From the NCBI GenBank assembly GCA_007571185.1, contig RKRX01000077.1, positions 1-8,554 of the forward strand: a stretch of DNA of 8,554 bases, written 5' to 3'. Below, piece after piece: positions 1 through 6,290 of the stretch. The first letter of the stretch is position 1. Every line of letters starts with the position of its first letter. The position numbers were made by a program, and so were the translations under genes. The notes beneath the pieces are model-generated. The model made no database searches and was not told where the DNA came from. It saw only the letters and a list, made by a program, of their open reading frames with translations. This DNA comes from Oceanicaulis sp. Lineage in GTDB: Bacteria; Pseudomonadota; Alphaproteobacteria; Caulobacterales; Maricaulaceae.

Positions 1-242
1 CTGTATCTTCGTTGTAAAAAACTATTGGATCTATGTCTAAATGAACCGCATTAGCTGCTGAGCCTTCCTGACGTATCTGGCCAGGAGCTGAGATTGCACG
101 CGTGGATGCGGTGCTTTCTCATCACTATAGCCAGAGCTTTCGCGAAACACGGAATGCGCTTCTTGCCGTCACAAACCGGGGAGTTCGAGGCGAACTCCGG
201 CTTTGCACCAGGTTTTGCGGGCACGCCGCACCCGCCCATTCC
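1..242. other. Region without a confident gene at the left edge
   Basis: I see no gene I can support here. On the minus strand one frame is stop-free from base 118 to the window edge (39 codons), and its end reads in a protein-like way (AVHLDIDPIVFYNEDT), but it has no ATG, GTG or TTG codon after the TGA at 121-119. On the plus strand a frame open from base 1 ends at a TAG at 52-54 and could be the tail of an upstream gene. The first 60 bases are more AT-rich than the rest. A hairpin at 176-200 is listed separately. Confidence 0.4.
176..200 (-). terminator. Possible terminator of the FKBP gene
   Basis: Read on the minus strand, an 8-bp perfect stem (CGGAGTTC-type arms at 191-198 and 180-187) closes a 3-base loop. 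It can be extended by two GC pairs across a 2-base bulge and is followed by a short TTTG tail. It lies about 40 bases past the stop codon of the peptidyl-prolyl isomerase gene, where a terminator is expected. The T-run is short, so intrinsic termination may be inefficient. Confidence 0.45.
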
Positions 243-845
243 CTACTGCTCGTCAATCGGGCGGTTGGGTAGGCTGATCAACTCCATGCGGAAAATCAGC
301 GTGTCATTGGGACTGATCGCACCGCCTGGACGCGGATTGGCCCCATAGGCGAGGTCAGAAGGGATGAACAAAGTCCACTCCTCACCCACATTCATCAACG
401 GCAGAGCCTCCACCCAGCCCGAGATCAGACGGTTGGAAGGAAACGTCGAAGACTCGCCCCGGGCGTATGAACTGTCAAAAACCGTGCCGTCAATCAACGT
501 CCCTTCATAGTGCACCTCCACCAACTCACCGCCCGGATCAGGTGAAACGCCTTGCGCCGCCCGGTTCACCCTGAACTGTAACCCTGATGGCAGGGTGAAC
601 ACACAAGGATTGTTGGCATTATGAGCCAGAAAGGCCGCGCCAATCGCAGCATTGTAATCGGCCGGCGCTTCATCAGCGCCCCGCTCCCGAGCCGTGAAGG
701 GGATATCCTGCGCCTCGCCGCGCGCACAGGCGCGGGCTTCCATGACCACGGCGTCCTCAGGCGTCTGATTGGCTTGCGCCTCGCCACAGACAGTCAAACC
801 CAGACCGGTTAGACCGGCAGTTGCGAAAAGAGCGATACGGTTCAT
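243..845 (-). CDS. Periplasmic FKBP-type peptidyl-prolyl cis-trans isomerase
   Basis: This 200-residue protein is predicted to catalyse cis-trans isomerisation of Xaa-Pro bonds in exported proteins. Residues 1-25 form a Sec signal peptide (charged MNR, hydrophobic stretch, cleavage near AQA-N). A helical linker to about residue 80 contains Cys40 and Cys81, which could pair in the periplasm. Residues about 85-195 form one FKBP domain with the usual pocket residues: Tyr113 in VHYEGTL, Phe123-Asp124 in TVFDSS, Trp144 in GWVEALPLM, Tyr167 in DLAYG and Phe185 near the end. The length is that of small MIP/FkpA-like proteins without a long dimerisation domain. I chose the ATG at 845 because an AAAGGGGGAG ribosome site lies 9 bases upstream and the signal peptide starts there; upstream in-frame codons lack both. 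It appears monocistronic. Function is secure; client proteins are unknown. Confidence 0.93.
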   Translation of the reverse strand: MNRIALFATAGLTGLGLTVCGEAQANQTPEDAVVMEARACARGEAQDIPFTARERGADEAPADYNAAIGAAFLAHNANNPCVFTLPSGLQFRVNRAAQGVSPDPGGELVEVHYEGTLIDGTVFDSSYARGESSTFPSNRLISGWVEALPLMNVGEEWTLFIPSDLAYGANPRPGGAISPNDTLIFRMELISLPNRPIDEQ

Positions 846-882
846 GGCAGGATACTCCCCCTTTGAGACGATGGGTGCGGTG

Positions 883-917
883 CGACGCCATTCTATCAGG
901 CGCGCAGAGCGTGTCGA
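883..917 (-). promoter_or_regulatory. Candidate sigma70-type promoter of the FKBP gene
   Basis: On the minus strand, TCGACA (917-912) and TAGAAT (895-890) are separated by 16 bases. Each matches the -35 and -10 consensus at five of six positions. Transcription would start near base 883, leaving a leader of about 38 bases that contains the ribosome binding site. Found by eye only. Confidence 0.45.
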
Positions 918-1074
918 GTGTGTGATACCAACATTTATCGCCTGGCGCGAGGATTTTCCACCTTGTCGAAAATTTTTCCAAAGTCCTGCATGGCCCATGC
1001 TTCATGCTGCTCGTGTCCAACACCGAAGCCAAGAGCACAATTTTGCAGACGCGAGGGCGCGGAACAAGAGCGGC

Positions 1075-1103
1075 TTGACCTCGCTTCACTTGGTGGCAAG
1101 ATA
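1075..1103 (+). promoter_or_regulatory. Candidate promoter of the antiporter gene
   Basis: TTGACC (1075-1080) is followed after 17 bases by AAGATA (1098-1103). The -35 element is a 5/6 match; the -10 element is weaker. It would give an untranslated leader of about 150 bases before the antiporter start, which is long enough to hold leader regulation, or it could drive a small RNA instead. Confidence 0.35.
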
Positions 1104-1258
1104 CGGCTTCCCTAAAATGCCCGCCGTAATCTGGGTTTGACTCGGTGCTGGAGCAGACCCCAAAATGCGAGGCCGTGGCGGTGCAATCGGCGTTTTCACG
1201 AGTGTTGATGAGAAAAGATACCCTCCTGAGCGAACAACAAGGCAAGAAAGGCTGAAAA

Positions 1259-2617
1259 ATGGACAATCTTATCCTTTTGGCGCCCCCATTGCTTGCTCTT
1301 CTGTTAGCGATTTACACACGTCATATATATATTGCTCTTTTCATTAGCCTTGTGCTTTCAGAATCAATTATTGTGGGAGGCAATCCAGCACTGGGATTTC
1401 TTGGATCGATTGATCGAATCGCCAATACGTTCACAGACTCAGGGAACACCAATATCTTTTTATTCTGTCTGCTCATTGGAGTCCTGATCGTCTATATGCG
1501 CGATAGCGGGGGTGTCACAGCCCTTGCCCATTCCATGATCCGGGGACCATTCTCAAAAACGAGACGCCGCGCCGAGCTGTCGGTGGCGTCGGTGGGATCG
1601 GGTATCTTTATCGAAACCAATATCAGCCTGCTCGGAACGGGCATCTTGGGAAGGACGCTCTATGATGCACACAAATTGTCACGCGAACGTCTTGCTTATA
1701 TCATCGACTCAACCAGTTCTCCCATAAGCGTTATTCTGCTCCTGAACGCATGGGGAGCATACGCCGACAGGTTAATTGAACCGTTCGGTTTTGAAAATTC
1801 CACAACGGTGGTTGTCGGATCGGTCGGTTGGAATTTTTATGCCTTCCTCGCCATCGCTCTGGTCTTTTTTGTCGCTATCACAGGCAAGGCTTTCGGGCCG
1901 CTGCGCAATGCGCAATACGATAGCCAGGTCTCATCAGCGCAAGAGAAGATCGTCGCCACAAAACCCCTCTATATGTGGCTTCCCATCGTGTTTCTGATCG
2001 GCGGTGCATTCTTCTTCATGTACTGGACAGGCAGAGGGAACATCACCGCCGGATCAGGATCTCAATCCATTCTGTGGGCGATCACAATAACCGTGATCTT
2101 GCTCGCGTTCCTCTTGCGCCTCGACAAGGTGTTCTCTGGAAAAGAACTCCAGGAAAAGGCATTTTCGGGCATTGGTGAAATGGTTCCGATGGTCGCGATA
2201 TTGTTGCTCGCCATCGCCTTCGGCGCATCAATCCGGGAACTTGGAACAGGGCAATATATCGCCGATTTGGGAACCGCCTATCTGCCGCCCTTTGCAATCC
2301 CGGCGCTCTTATTTTTCATTGCAGGCATCATGAGTTTCGTCACCGGCACGAGTTGGGGAACCTATGGCATTCTCATACCCATCGCCATGCCCTTGTCTAT
2401 CGCAACGGGATTGCCGCCTTCCCTCGCTCTTGGAGCCGTATTGGGCGGAGGCGTTTTCGGGGACCATTGCTCACCGATTTCCGACACGACATTGATAGCG
2501 AGTTTAGCCTCCGGTTGTGACCATATCAGCCATGTTGTGACACAATTGCCTTATGCCCTGTTTGCTGCACTGGTCGCCATCGCCCTGTATCTGGCGGCAG
2601 GCCTCTGGGTCGTTTAA
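1259..2617 (+). CDS. NhaC-family Na+/H+ antiporter
   Basis: This 452-residue inner-membrane protein has about 11-12 hydrophobic segments spread over its whole length and belongs to the NhaC family of the ion transporter superfamily. Signature stretches are visible: GTSWGT at 363-368 and GDHCSPISDTT at 401-411 in the C-terminal half, matched by DSTSSPIS at 150-157 in the N-terminal half, as expected for two inverted structural repeats. The likely role is Na+ export in exchange for protons. Related family members exchange organic acids (for example malate/lactate) with Na+, so the substrate is not certain. The ATG at 1259 follows an AAGAAAGG ribosome site at 7 bases. Its stop codon overlaps the stop of the convergent alanine racemase gene. 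Local base composition is AT-rich at the start (20 G+C in bases 1321-1380), unlike the right half of the window, so acquisition by transfer is possible. Confidence 0.9.
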   Translation: MDNLILLAPPLLALLLAIYTRHIYIALFISLVLSESIIVGGNPALGFLGSIDRIANTFTDSGNTNIFLFCLLIGVLIVYMRDSGGVTALAHSMIRGPFSKTRRRAELSVASVGSGIFIETNISLLGTGILGRTLYDAHKLSRERLAYIIDSTSSPISVILLLNAWGAYADRLIEPFGFENSTTVVVGSVGWNFYAFLAIALVFFVAITGKAFGPLRNAQYDSQVSSAQEKIVATKPLYMWLPIVFLIGGAFFFMYWTGRGNITAGSGSQSILWAITITVILLAFLLRLDKVFSGKELQEKAFSGIGEMVPMVAILLLAIAFGASIRELGTGQYIADLGTAYLPPFAIPALLFFIAGIMSFVTGTSWGTYGILIPIAMPLSIATGLPPSLALGAVLGGGVFGDHCSPISDTTLIASLASGCDHISHVVTQLPYALFAALVAIALYLAAGLWVV

Positions 2618-3735
2618 TCGGCAGGCGCGTCTGTTATGGAGGTGTCGTAGACTCGAAACGGACGATCGGAAACACGGGTGACTAATTCATAGGCGTTGGT
2701 CTGGCTAGCCTGTGCGACATCGGTCACACTCAACCTCTTTCCCCAAAGTTCAACTCTCGTTCCAATCCGTATACGGGCGCGGATTTCCGTAACATCAACC
2801 GTGATCATGTCCATGGAGACACAACCCGCAAGAGGGCAAAGATGATCGCCGATCAGAACGGACGCCCTGTTGCCGGCATGGCGCGGATAGCCATCCCCAT
2901 ACCCCACCGGAATTGTCGCAATCGTGCTGTCGCGCACAGCGCGCCAGGTGAGATTGTAACCCACTCCGTCACCTTTCGGAATGTTCCGAATCGCAACAAT
3001 TTTCGAAATAAAGGACATTGCCGGTTCAAGATTGAGGTCAGTCATGTTTGCGGGGTGAATGCCATACCCGCCCAGTCCGACGCGCACCCAGTTCGAACGG
3101 GTGGCGGGATGGTTAAAAACAGCAGCAGAGTTTGATTGGCTAGAGGGTAAACCAAACCGCTGCGCCAACGCATGGATGACACCATTCTGCCTGTCGGTTT
3201 CATCGCCTTGAAACTCATCAGCGGAACTCATATGCGTGAAAAGTGTCAGCGATCCCTCAGGTTCAAGGCTGCTCAAAGCATGAACAGCATTCGGCACATC
3301 TTCAGGCGCTACGCCAAGGCGATGCATCCCTGTATCGATCTTGATCCACACAGATCGTCGAGGCAGTTTCCGAAAGCTTTTGATATCTTCGATTTGCCAG
3401 GCTGAATGCGCCGTCGTCCATAGATCAAGCTTGGCGATGTCGGCAAGTTCTTCTCGGGAAAAATGCCCCGAGAGCAGAAGTATGGGTTTGGCAATCCCCG
3501 ATGTTCTCAGCTTCACTGCTTCAGCAAGGCTGGCTACGGCAAACCCGTCAACTTGTGTCTGTGAAGCGGCAGCGACTTGAAGGGAGCCGTGGCCGTAGGC
3601 ATTTGCCTTGACAGCGAAGAGCAGTTTTGATCCAGGCGCATAGCGTCTGATACCGGCCAGGTTCCGGCTTATCGCAGCAAGATTCACACGTACGCATGTC
3701 GGCCGAGCGCCGCGAGTATATCGTTCCTGAGCCAC
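2614..3735 (-). CDS. alr: Alanine racemase
   Basis: This 373-residue PLP enzyme interconverts L- and D-alanine in the cytoplasm, supplying D-Ala for peptidoglycan. The N-terminal TIM barrel carries the PLP lysine Lys43 in AVKANAYGHG, the KIDTGMHRLG motif (132-141) and the phosphate-binding end at VRVGLGGYG (217-225). The C-terminal beta domain carries the second catalytic base Tyr260 in GVGYNLTW, VGYGDGYPR (277-285) and the SMDM motif (307-310). Length is normal for the family. The start is a GTG: an in-frame TGA lies two codons upstream, and the family's conserved start (RPTxxxVNL) begins at residue 11. No strong ribosome site precedes the GTG, which suits coupling to the small frame ending 19 bases upstream. 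Its stop overlaps that of the convergent antiporter gene. It could be the biosynthetic (alr) or catabolic (dadX) type; nothing nearby favours dadX. Confidence 0.94.
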   Translation of the reverse strand: MAQERYTRGARPTCVRVNLAAISRNLAGIRRYAPGSKLLFAVKANAYGHGSLQVAAASQTQVDGFAVASLAEAVKLRTSGIAKPILLLSGHFSREELADIAKLDLWTTAHSAWQIEDIKSFRKLPRRSVWIKIDTGMHRLGVAPEDVPNAVHALSSLEPEGSLTLFTHMSSADEFQGDETDRQNGVIHALAQRFGLPSSQSNSAAVFNHPATRSNWVRVGLGGYGIHPANMTDLNLEPAMSFISKIVAIRNIPKGDGVGYNLTWRAVRDSTIATIPVGYGDGYPRHAGNRASVLIGDHLCPLAGCVSMDMITVDVTEIRARIRIGTRVELWGKRLSVTDVAQASQTNAYELVTRVSDRPFRVYDTSITDAPAD

Positions 3736-3754
3736 TTTTCATCACTGTTTTGGA

Positions 3755-3925
3755 TTAACCCGCAAACCCGGATTCACGCTGGAACACCGTGGAAGAACTC
3801 TCGACCAAACGTGTGCTCCAAGGATAACGTTGCCAATCCGTGTCCGCGTGATATTGTTCATCGGGGACAGGTTTAATAGCAAATTCCGGCGTATCCTCCA
3901 CACCCCTGCGAACGCGACGCCTCAT
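3755..3925 (-). CDS. Possible small protein of 56 residues upstream of alr
   Basis: I do not recognise this protein. The frame starts at an ATG preceded by AAGG at 5 bases and ends 19 bases before the GTG of alanine racemase, on the same strand. The product begins very basic (MRRRVRRGVE) and then turns acidic and aromatic (DTDWQRYPWSTR at 28-39), with no signal peptide, membrane segment or cysteine. Its position and ribosome site suggest that it is the first gene of an operon with alr, whose own start lacks a good ribosome site. Against it: it is short, and its start lies only 19 bases from the divergent start of the NlpC/P60-like gene, so the promoters of the two genes would have to lie inside each other's coding sequence. 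It could also be a chance frame in a leader. Confidence 0.35.
   Translation of the reverse strand: MRRRVRRGVEDTPEFAIKPVPDEQYHADTDWQRYPWSTRLVESSSTVFQRESGFAG
3830..3857 (+). promoter_or_regulatory. Candidate promoter of the NlpC/P60-like gene
   Basis: TTGCCA (3830-3835; 5/6 match) and TATTGT (3852-3857; 4/6 match) are 16 bases apart, about 80 bases before the start of the exported hydrolase gene. If real, it lies antisense within the possible small gene upstream of alr. Found by eye only. Confidence 0.3.
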
Positions 3926-3944
3926 AGCAACCTTGGAGTTCCAT

Positions 3945-4490
3945 ATGAAGATGAAGCGATTTGTGTGTTGCCTGGCGTTTTCATTTTTAGTCGCAAACAT
4001 GACCCCCATCGCCTTTGCAACCCCCTCTGCCTCAAAGACCGCGCCAGAAACCTTGATTGAAGCGGCGCGCCCATGGAAAGATAAGCTCTATCGCCAGGGC
4101 CAGGGCGAGCAGTGTATGAACTGGACGCGTGAGATCCTTGTGAAAGCCTGCGGCGCTAAATTCGCGACGCTCCAGACACAAACCCCGTGGGATATGCAAT
4201 TTCTGGGTGCGGATGATGAGCTTGGTCCCGGATTTGCAAACTCACTCGCCTCAGAGGAGTTCGGAGAAAAAATCGACACCATCGAGAATCTGCAGACCGG
4301 TGATCTGGTTTTTCTTCGAAACACCTACGGGGACTGGTCGGAAGGCGTTCTGACCCATGTCGGCCTATACGTCGCAGACGGTCAGTATATTCACCGCATG
4401 ACCTCGAACAACGGATACGTCCGATTGGAGAATATTCCTGTCGAATCCTTTGATAGTGGTCTCCGCCTATCCCCCGATCTTTGCGAATAA
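3945..4490 (+). CDS. Exported NlpC/P60-like cysteine hydrolase, putative
   Basis: This 181-residue protein starts with a Sec signal peptide (MKMKRF, hydrophobic core to about 25, cleavage near AFA-T). The rest fits a single compact papain-like fold of the NlpC/P60 or CHAP type. Cys57 in EQCMNWTREIL sits at the start of a helix as the catalytic cysteine does, LQTGDLVFL (116-124) is the usual strand motif, and THVGLYVADGQYIH (137-150) offers His138 and His150 as the catalytic histidines. Such enzymes cut peptide or amide bonds in peptidoglycan stems; that role here is an inference. No SH3, LysM or other wall-binding domain is present. I chose the ATG at 3945 (GGAG about 6 bases upstream) over a TTG 12 bases earlier. 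It is divergent from alr and convergent with the VOC gene. Fold is likely; substrate is unknown. Confidence 0.72.
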   Translation: MKMKRFVCCLAFSFLVANMTPIAFATPSASKTAPETLIEAARPWKDKLYRQGQGEQCMNWTREILVKACGAKFATLQTQTPWDMQFLGADDELGPGFANSLASEEFGEKIDTIENLQTGDLVFLRNTYGDWSEGVLTHVGLYVADGQYIHRMTSNNGYVRLENIPVESFDSGLRLSPDLCE

Positions 4491-4531
4491 GTCGGGCCAC
4501 ATCGGGACGACGACAGCCCACAAAACAGGAC

Positions 4532-4550
4532 AGGGTGACGATCGGACCCT
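4532..4550. terminator. Weak hairpin between convergent genes
   Basis: AGGGT (4532-4536) and ACCCT (4546-4550) form a 5-bp stem with a 9-base loop in the 59-base gap between the NlpC/P60-like gene and the convergent VOC gene. A bidirectional terminator would be expected here, but the stem is short and no T-run follows on either side. Confidence 0.15.
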
Positions 4551-5098
4551 CAGCTTTCGTTTGCGATCTTCTCATGCAGCCAAGCCGCATGGCGGGGCGC
4601 GACTTTGGTGTCCGCCCATTGAGTCAGCATTTCATCAGCCACATCCCCCAGCAATTGCATCTGTTCAGGCGTGCTGATATCGGCGGCGAGTTCGATGCGG
4701 TGCCCATTGGGGTCAAAGAAGTAGATGGACTTGAAAATGCCGTGATGGACCGGCCCCAGCACGTCCAAACTCAATCCTTCCAGATGCGCCTTCGCCGCCA
4801 GCAGTTCATTGAGCGAGCCGACACGAAAGGCGATGTGCTGGACCCAGATCGGGGTATTGTGGTCACGATCCATATCCGGCTGTGTGGGCAGTTCGAAGAA
4901 GGCCAGAACATTGTTGTTTCCGGCATCAAGGAAAACATGCATATACGGATCCGGCTCACCGGTCGAAGGTACGCTGTTCTCCGCGATGGCCAGCTGAAAA
5001 TCCATGCCAAGCGTTTTTTGATAAAACTCAACGGTTTGCTTGGCATCTTTACAACGATAGGCGACATGATGGACGCCTTTGAGAGATGGAGCGCTCAT
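4550..5098 (-). CDS. VOC-superfamily metalloenzyme coupled to hppD
   Basis: This 182-residue protein has two beta-alpha-beta-beta-beta modules of the vicinal oxygen chelate superfamily, about residues 8-72 and 85-138. All four classical metal ligand positions are filled: His11 in VHHVAY, Glu69 in AFFEL, His88 in VQHIAF and Glu136 in HRIELA. This 2-His/2-Glu set is typical of glyoxalase I and epimerase-like members, not of the 2-His/1-Glu dioxygenases. A helical tail of about 40 residues follows. The reaction is unknown. The ATG is only 3 bases beyond the hppD stop, and its GAGG ribosome site lies inside the last hppD codons, so the two are co-transcribed and probably translationally coupled. 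A role in aromatic catabolism, for example handling a downstream intermediate or a toxic by-product, is inferred from this linkage only. Confidence 0.85.
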   Translation of the reverse strand: MSAPSLKGVHHVAYRCKDAKQTVEFYQKTLGMDFQLAIAENSVPSTGEPDPYMHVFLDAGNNNVLAFFELPTQPDMDRDHNTPIWVQHIAFRVGSLNELLAAKAHLEGLSLDVLGPVHHGIFKSIYFFDPNGHRIELAADISTPEQMQLLGDVADEMLTQWADTKVAPRHAAWLHEKIANES

Positions 5099-5101
5099 GA
5101 C

Positions 5102-6199
5102 TTATACCTCTTCATCCACTTTCAACACACCGCGGTTCACCTGGTCGCGCTCAATGGACTCAAACAGCGCCTTGAAATTGCCTTCACCGAAACCGTCATC
5201 GCCCTTGCGCTGGATGAACTCGAAAAAGACCGGACCCAGGCGAGTTTCGGAGAAGATCTGCAATAGCAGGCGCGGCTGACCGCCTTCGGTGCAACCATCC
5301 AGCAACAGGCCGCGCGCTTGCAGACTATCTACATTTTCGCCATGGCCGGGCAGACGCTCTTCAAGCATCTGATAATAAGTGGTCGGCGGCGCGGTCATGA
5401 AAGGCACGCCCAGATCCTGGAGTTTGTCCCAGCACGTATAGATGTCGTCACAGATAAACGCGATATGCTGGATGCCTTCACCGTTGAAATCCGTCAGGAA
5501 CTCTTGTATCTGTCCCTTGCCGTTTTCACCTTCCTCATTCAGCGGAATGCGGATTTTACCGTCCGGCGCGGTCAAGGCTTTGGAGGTCAATCCGGTATAT
5601 TCGCCTTGAATATCAAAGAAGCGGATCTGCCTGAAATTGAAGAGCTTCTCGTAAAAATTCGCCCAGTACTCCATGCGGCCAGTATAGACATTATGAGTTA
5701 GGTGATCGATCAACTTAAAGCCTGCACCTTTTGGCCAACGGTTCACATCCGGCAGGTATTCAAAGTCAATATCATAGATGGACAGAGCGTGCTGACCTTC
5801 GTCCGCATAGCGGTCGATCAGATAGATGACTGAATTGCCAATGCCGCGAATGGCGGGAATGCGCAGTTCCATCAGGCCGGCCCAAGTTTGCACGGGTTCA
5901 GCGCCTCGATCAATCAGGCGCCTGTAAGCCTTACGTGAGTCGCGGACACGGAAACCCATGCCGCAAGCGGACGGGCCGTGCTCGCGTGCGAAATACCAGG
6001 CGGCCGAACGTGGTTCGTAATCAGCGATCAGATTGATGCCGCCCTGACGCCACAGCTGAACGTCCTTGGTGCGGTGATTGGCGATATGAGTGAACCCCAT
6101 GGACTGAAACACCGGTTCCAGAACGCCTTTCTCCTGAGCACAGAATTCGATGAACTCAAAACCGTCCAGACCGGCGGGATTGTCGAACAGATCAGCCAT
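5102..6199 (-). CDS. hppD: 4-hydroxyphenylpyruvate dioxygenase
   Basis: This 365-residue cytosolic Fe(II) enzyme converts 4-hydroxyphenylpyruvate to homogentisate, the second step of tyrosine degradation. It has two VOC domains; the C-terminal one is catalytic. The iron facial triad is visible as His166 in IDHLTHNV, His245 in IQHIAF and Glu327 in FFEFIQRKG. The C-terminal gate helix region [15 protein letters not shown] (336-350) is highly typical. Length matches bacterial HPPDs. The start has a strong GGAGGAGG ribosome site. It is the first gene of a two-gene operon with the VOC protein and is divergent from a MarR regulator, with a palindromic operator candidate between them. Homogentisate dioxygenase, maleylacetoacetate isomerase and fumarylacetoacetase are not in the window, so the rest of the pathway must be elsewhere. 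Confidence 0.97.
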   Translation of the reverse strand: MADLFDNPAGLDGFEFIEFCAQEKGVLEPVFQSMGFTHIANHRTKDVQLWRQGGINLIADYEPRSAAWYFAREHGPSACGMGFRVRDSRKAYRRLIDRGAEPVQTWAGLMELRIPAIRGIGNSVIYLIDRYADEGQHALSIYDIDFEYLPDVNRWPKGAGFKLIDHLTHNVYTGRMEYWANFYEKLFNFRQIRFFDIQGEYTGLTSKALTAPDGKIRIPLNEEGENGKGQIQEFLTDFNGEGIQHIAFICDDIYTCWDKLQDLGVPFMTAPPTTYYQMLEERLPGHGENVDSLQARGLLLDGCTEGGQPRLLLQIFSETRLGPVFFEFIQRKGDDGFGEGNFKALFESIERDQVNRGVLKVDEEV

Positions 6200-6249
6200 G
6201 AGGCCCTCCTCCTGATTGCATGCCCAGCCAAGGCCGGATAATGTTTGTT

Positions 6250-6284
6250 GTTAGCACATCTAGTTTCATATGCAACTAAATCAA
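6250..6284 (-). promoter_or_regulatory. Candidate promoter of hppD
   Basis: On the minus strand TTGATT (6284-6279) and TAGATG (6262-6257) are 16 bases apart, giving a start near 6250 and a leader of about 50 bases. An alternative pair is TTGCAT (6275-6270) with TAACAA (6253-6248), also 16 bases apart. In both cases the palindrome at 6261-6278 overlaps or fills the promoter, so a bound regulator would block RNA polymerase. Confidence 0.4.
6261..6278. promoter_or_regulatory. Probable MarR operator palindrome
   Basis: TAGTTTCATATGCAACTA is an 18-bp inverted repeat centred on CATATG; only one base pair (T against G side) breaks the symmetry. It lies in the short control region between hppD and the divergent marR gene, overlapping the hppD promoter candidates. 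AT-rich palindromes of 16-20 bp are the normal target of MarR dimers, and such regulators usually bind their own divergent promoter. The assignment to this MarR is therefore well founded but not demonstrated. Confidence 0.65.
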
Positions 6285-6290
6285 CACGCC

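Larger units (their letters stand above)
846..1258. other. Divergent intergenic region between the FKBP and nhaC-type genes
   Basis: These 413 bases hold no gene I can support. Open frames that cross the region on either strand give Cys-, His- and Arg-rich translations with no recognisable domain, and they overlap the real FKBP start. Visible items are the FKBP promoter near 890-917, a candidate antiporter promoter at 1075-1103, a 6-bp inverted repeat around one base (GCATGG/CCATGC, 988-1000) that could be a protein site, and a seven-codon frame at 1117-1140 (MPAVIWV) without a clear ribosome site. A small RNA cannot be excluded. Confidence 0.5.

Noticed and set aside
786..845. Lipoprotein signal in the FKBP protein (LTVC around Cys20)
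   Set aside because: Val directly before the Cys does not fit the lipobox, where Gly, Ala or Ser is expected, and a clear AQA cleavage site follows. A soluble periplasmic protein is more likely.
951..982. Direct repeat of TTTTCCA-type heptamers (around 953-959 and 974-980)
   Set aside because: Two short AT-rich copies in a long spacer, with no third copy or regular phasing; they could occur by chance.
757..1266. Minus-strand open frame of 169 codons across the FKBP upstream region
   Set aside because: It overlaps the FKBP start in another frame, is rich in Cys, His and Arg with no domain, and lacks a supporting ribosome site. The FKBP frame with its signal peptide and ribosome site explains the region.
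3933..3944. TTG start for the NlpC/P60-like gene
   Set aside because: It would consume the GGAG ribosome site and put extra residues before a good signal peptide; the ATG at 3945 is better placed.
4481..5266. Plus-strand open frame of 261 codons antisense to the VOC gene and the end of hppD
   Set aside because: It is antisense to two frames with complete metal-site motifs and family length; long antisense frames are common in GC-rich genes.
5318..5701. Plus-strand open frame of 127 codons inside hppD
   Set aside because: Antisense shadow of the catalytic domain of 4-hydroxyphenylpyruvate dioxygenase; its translation shows no independent motif.
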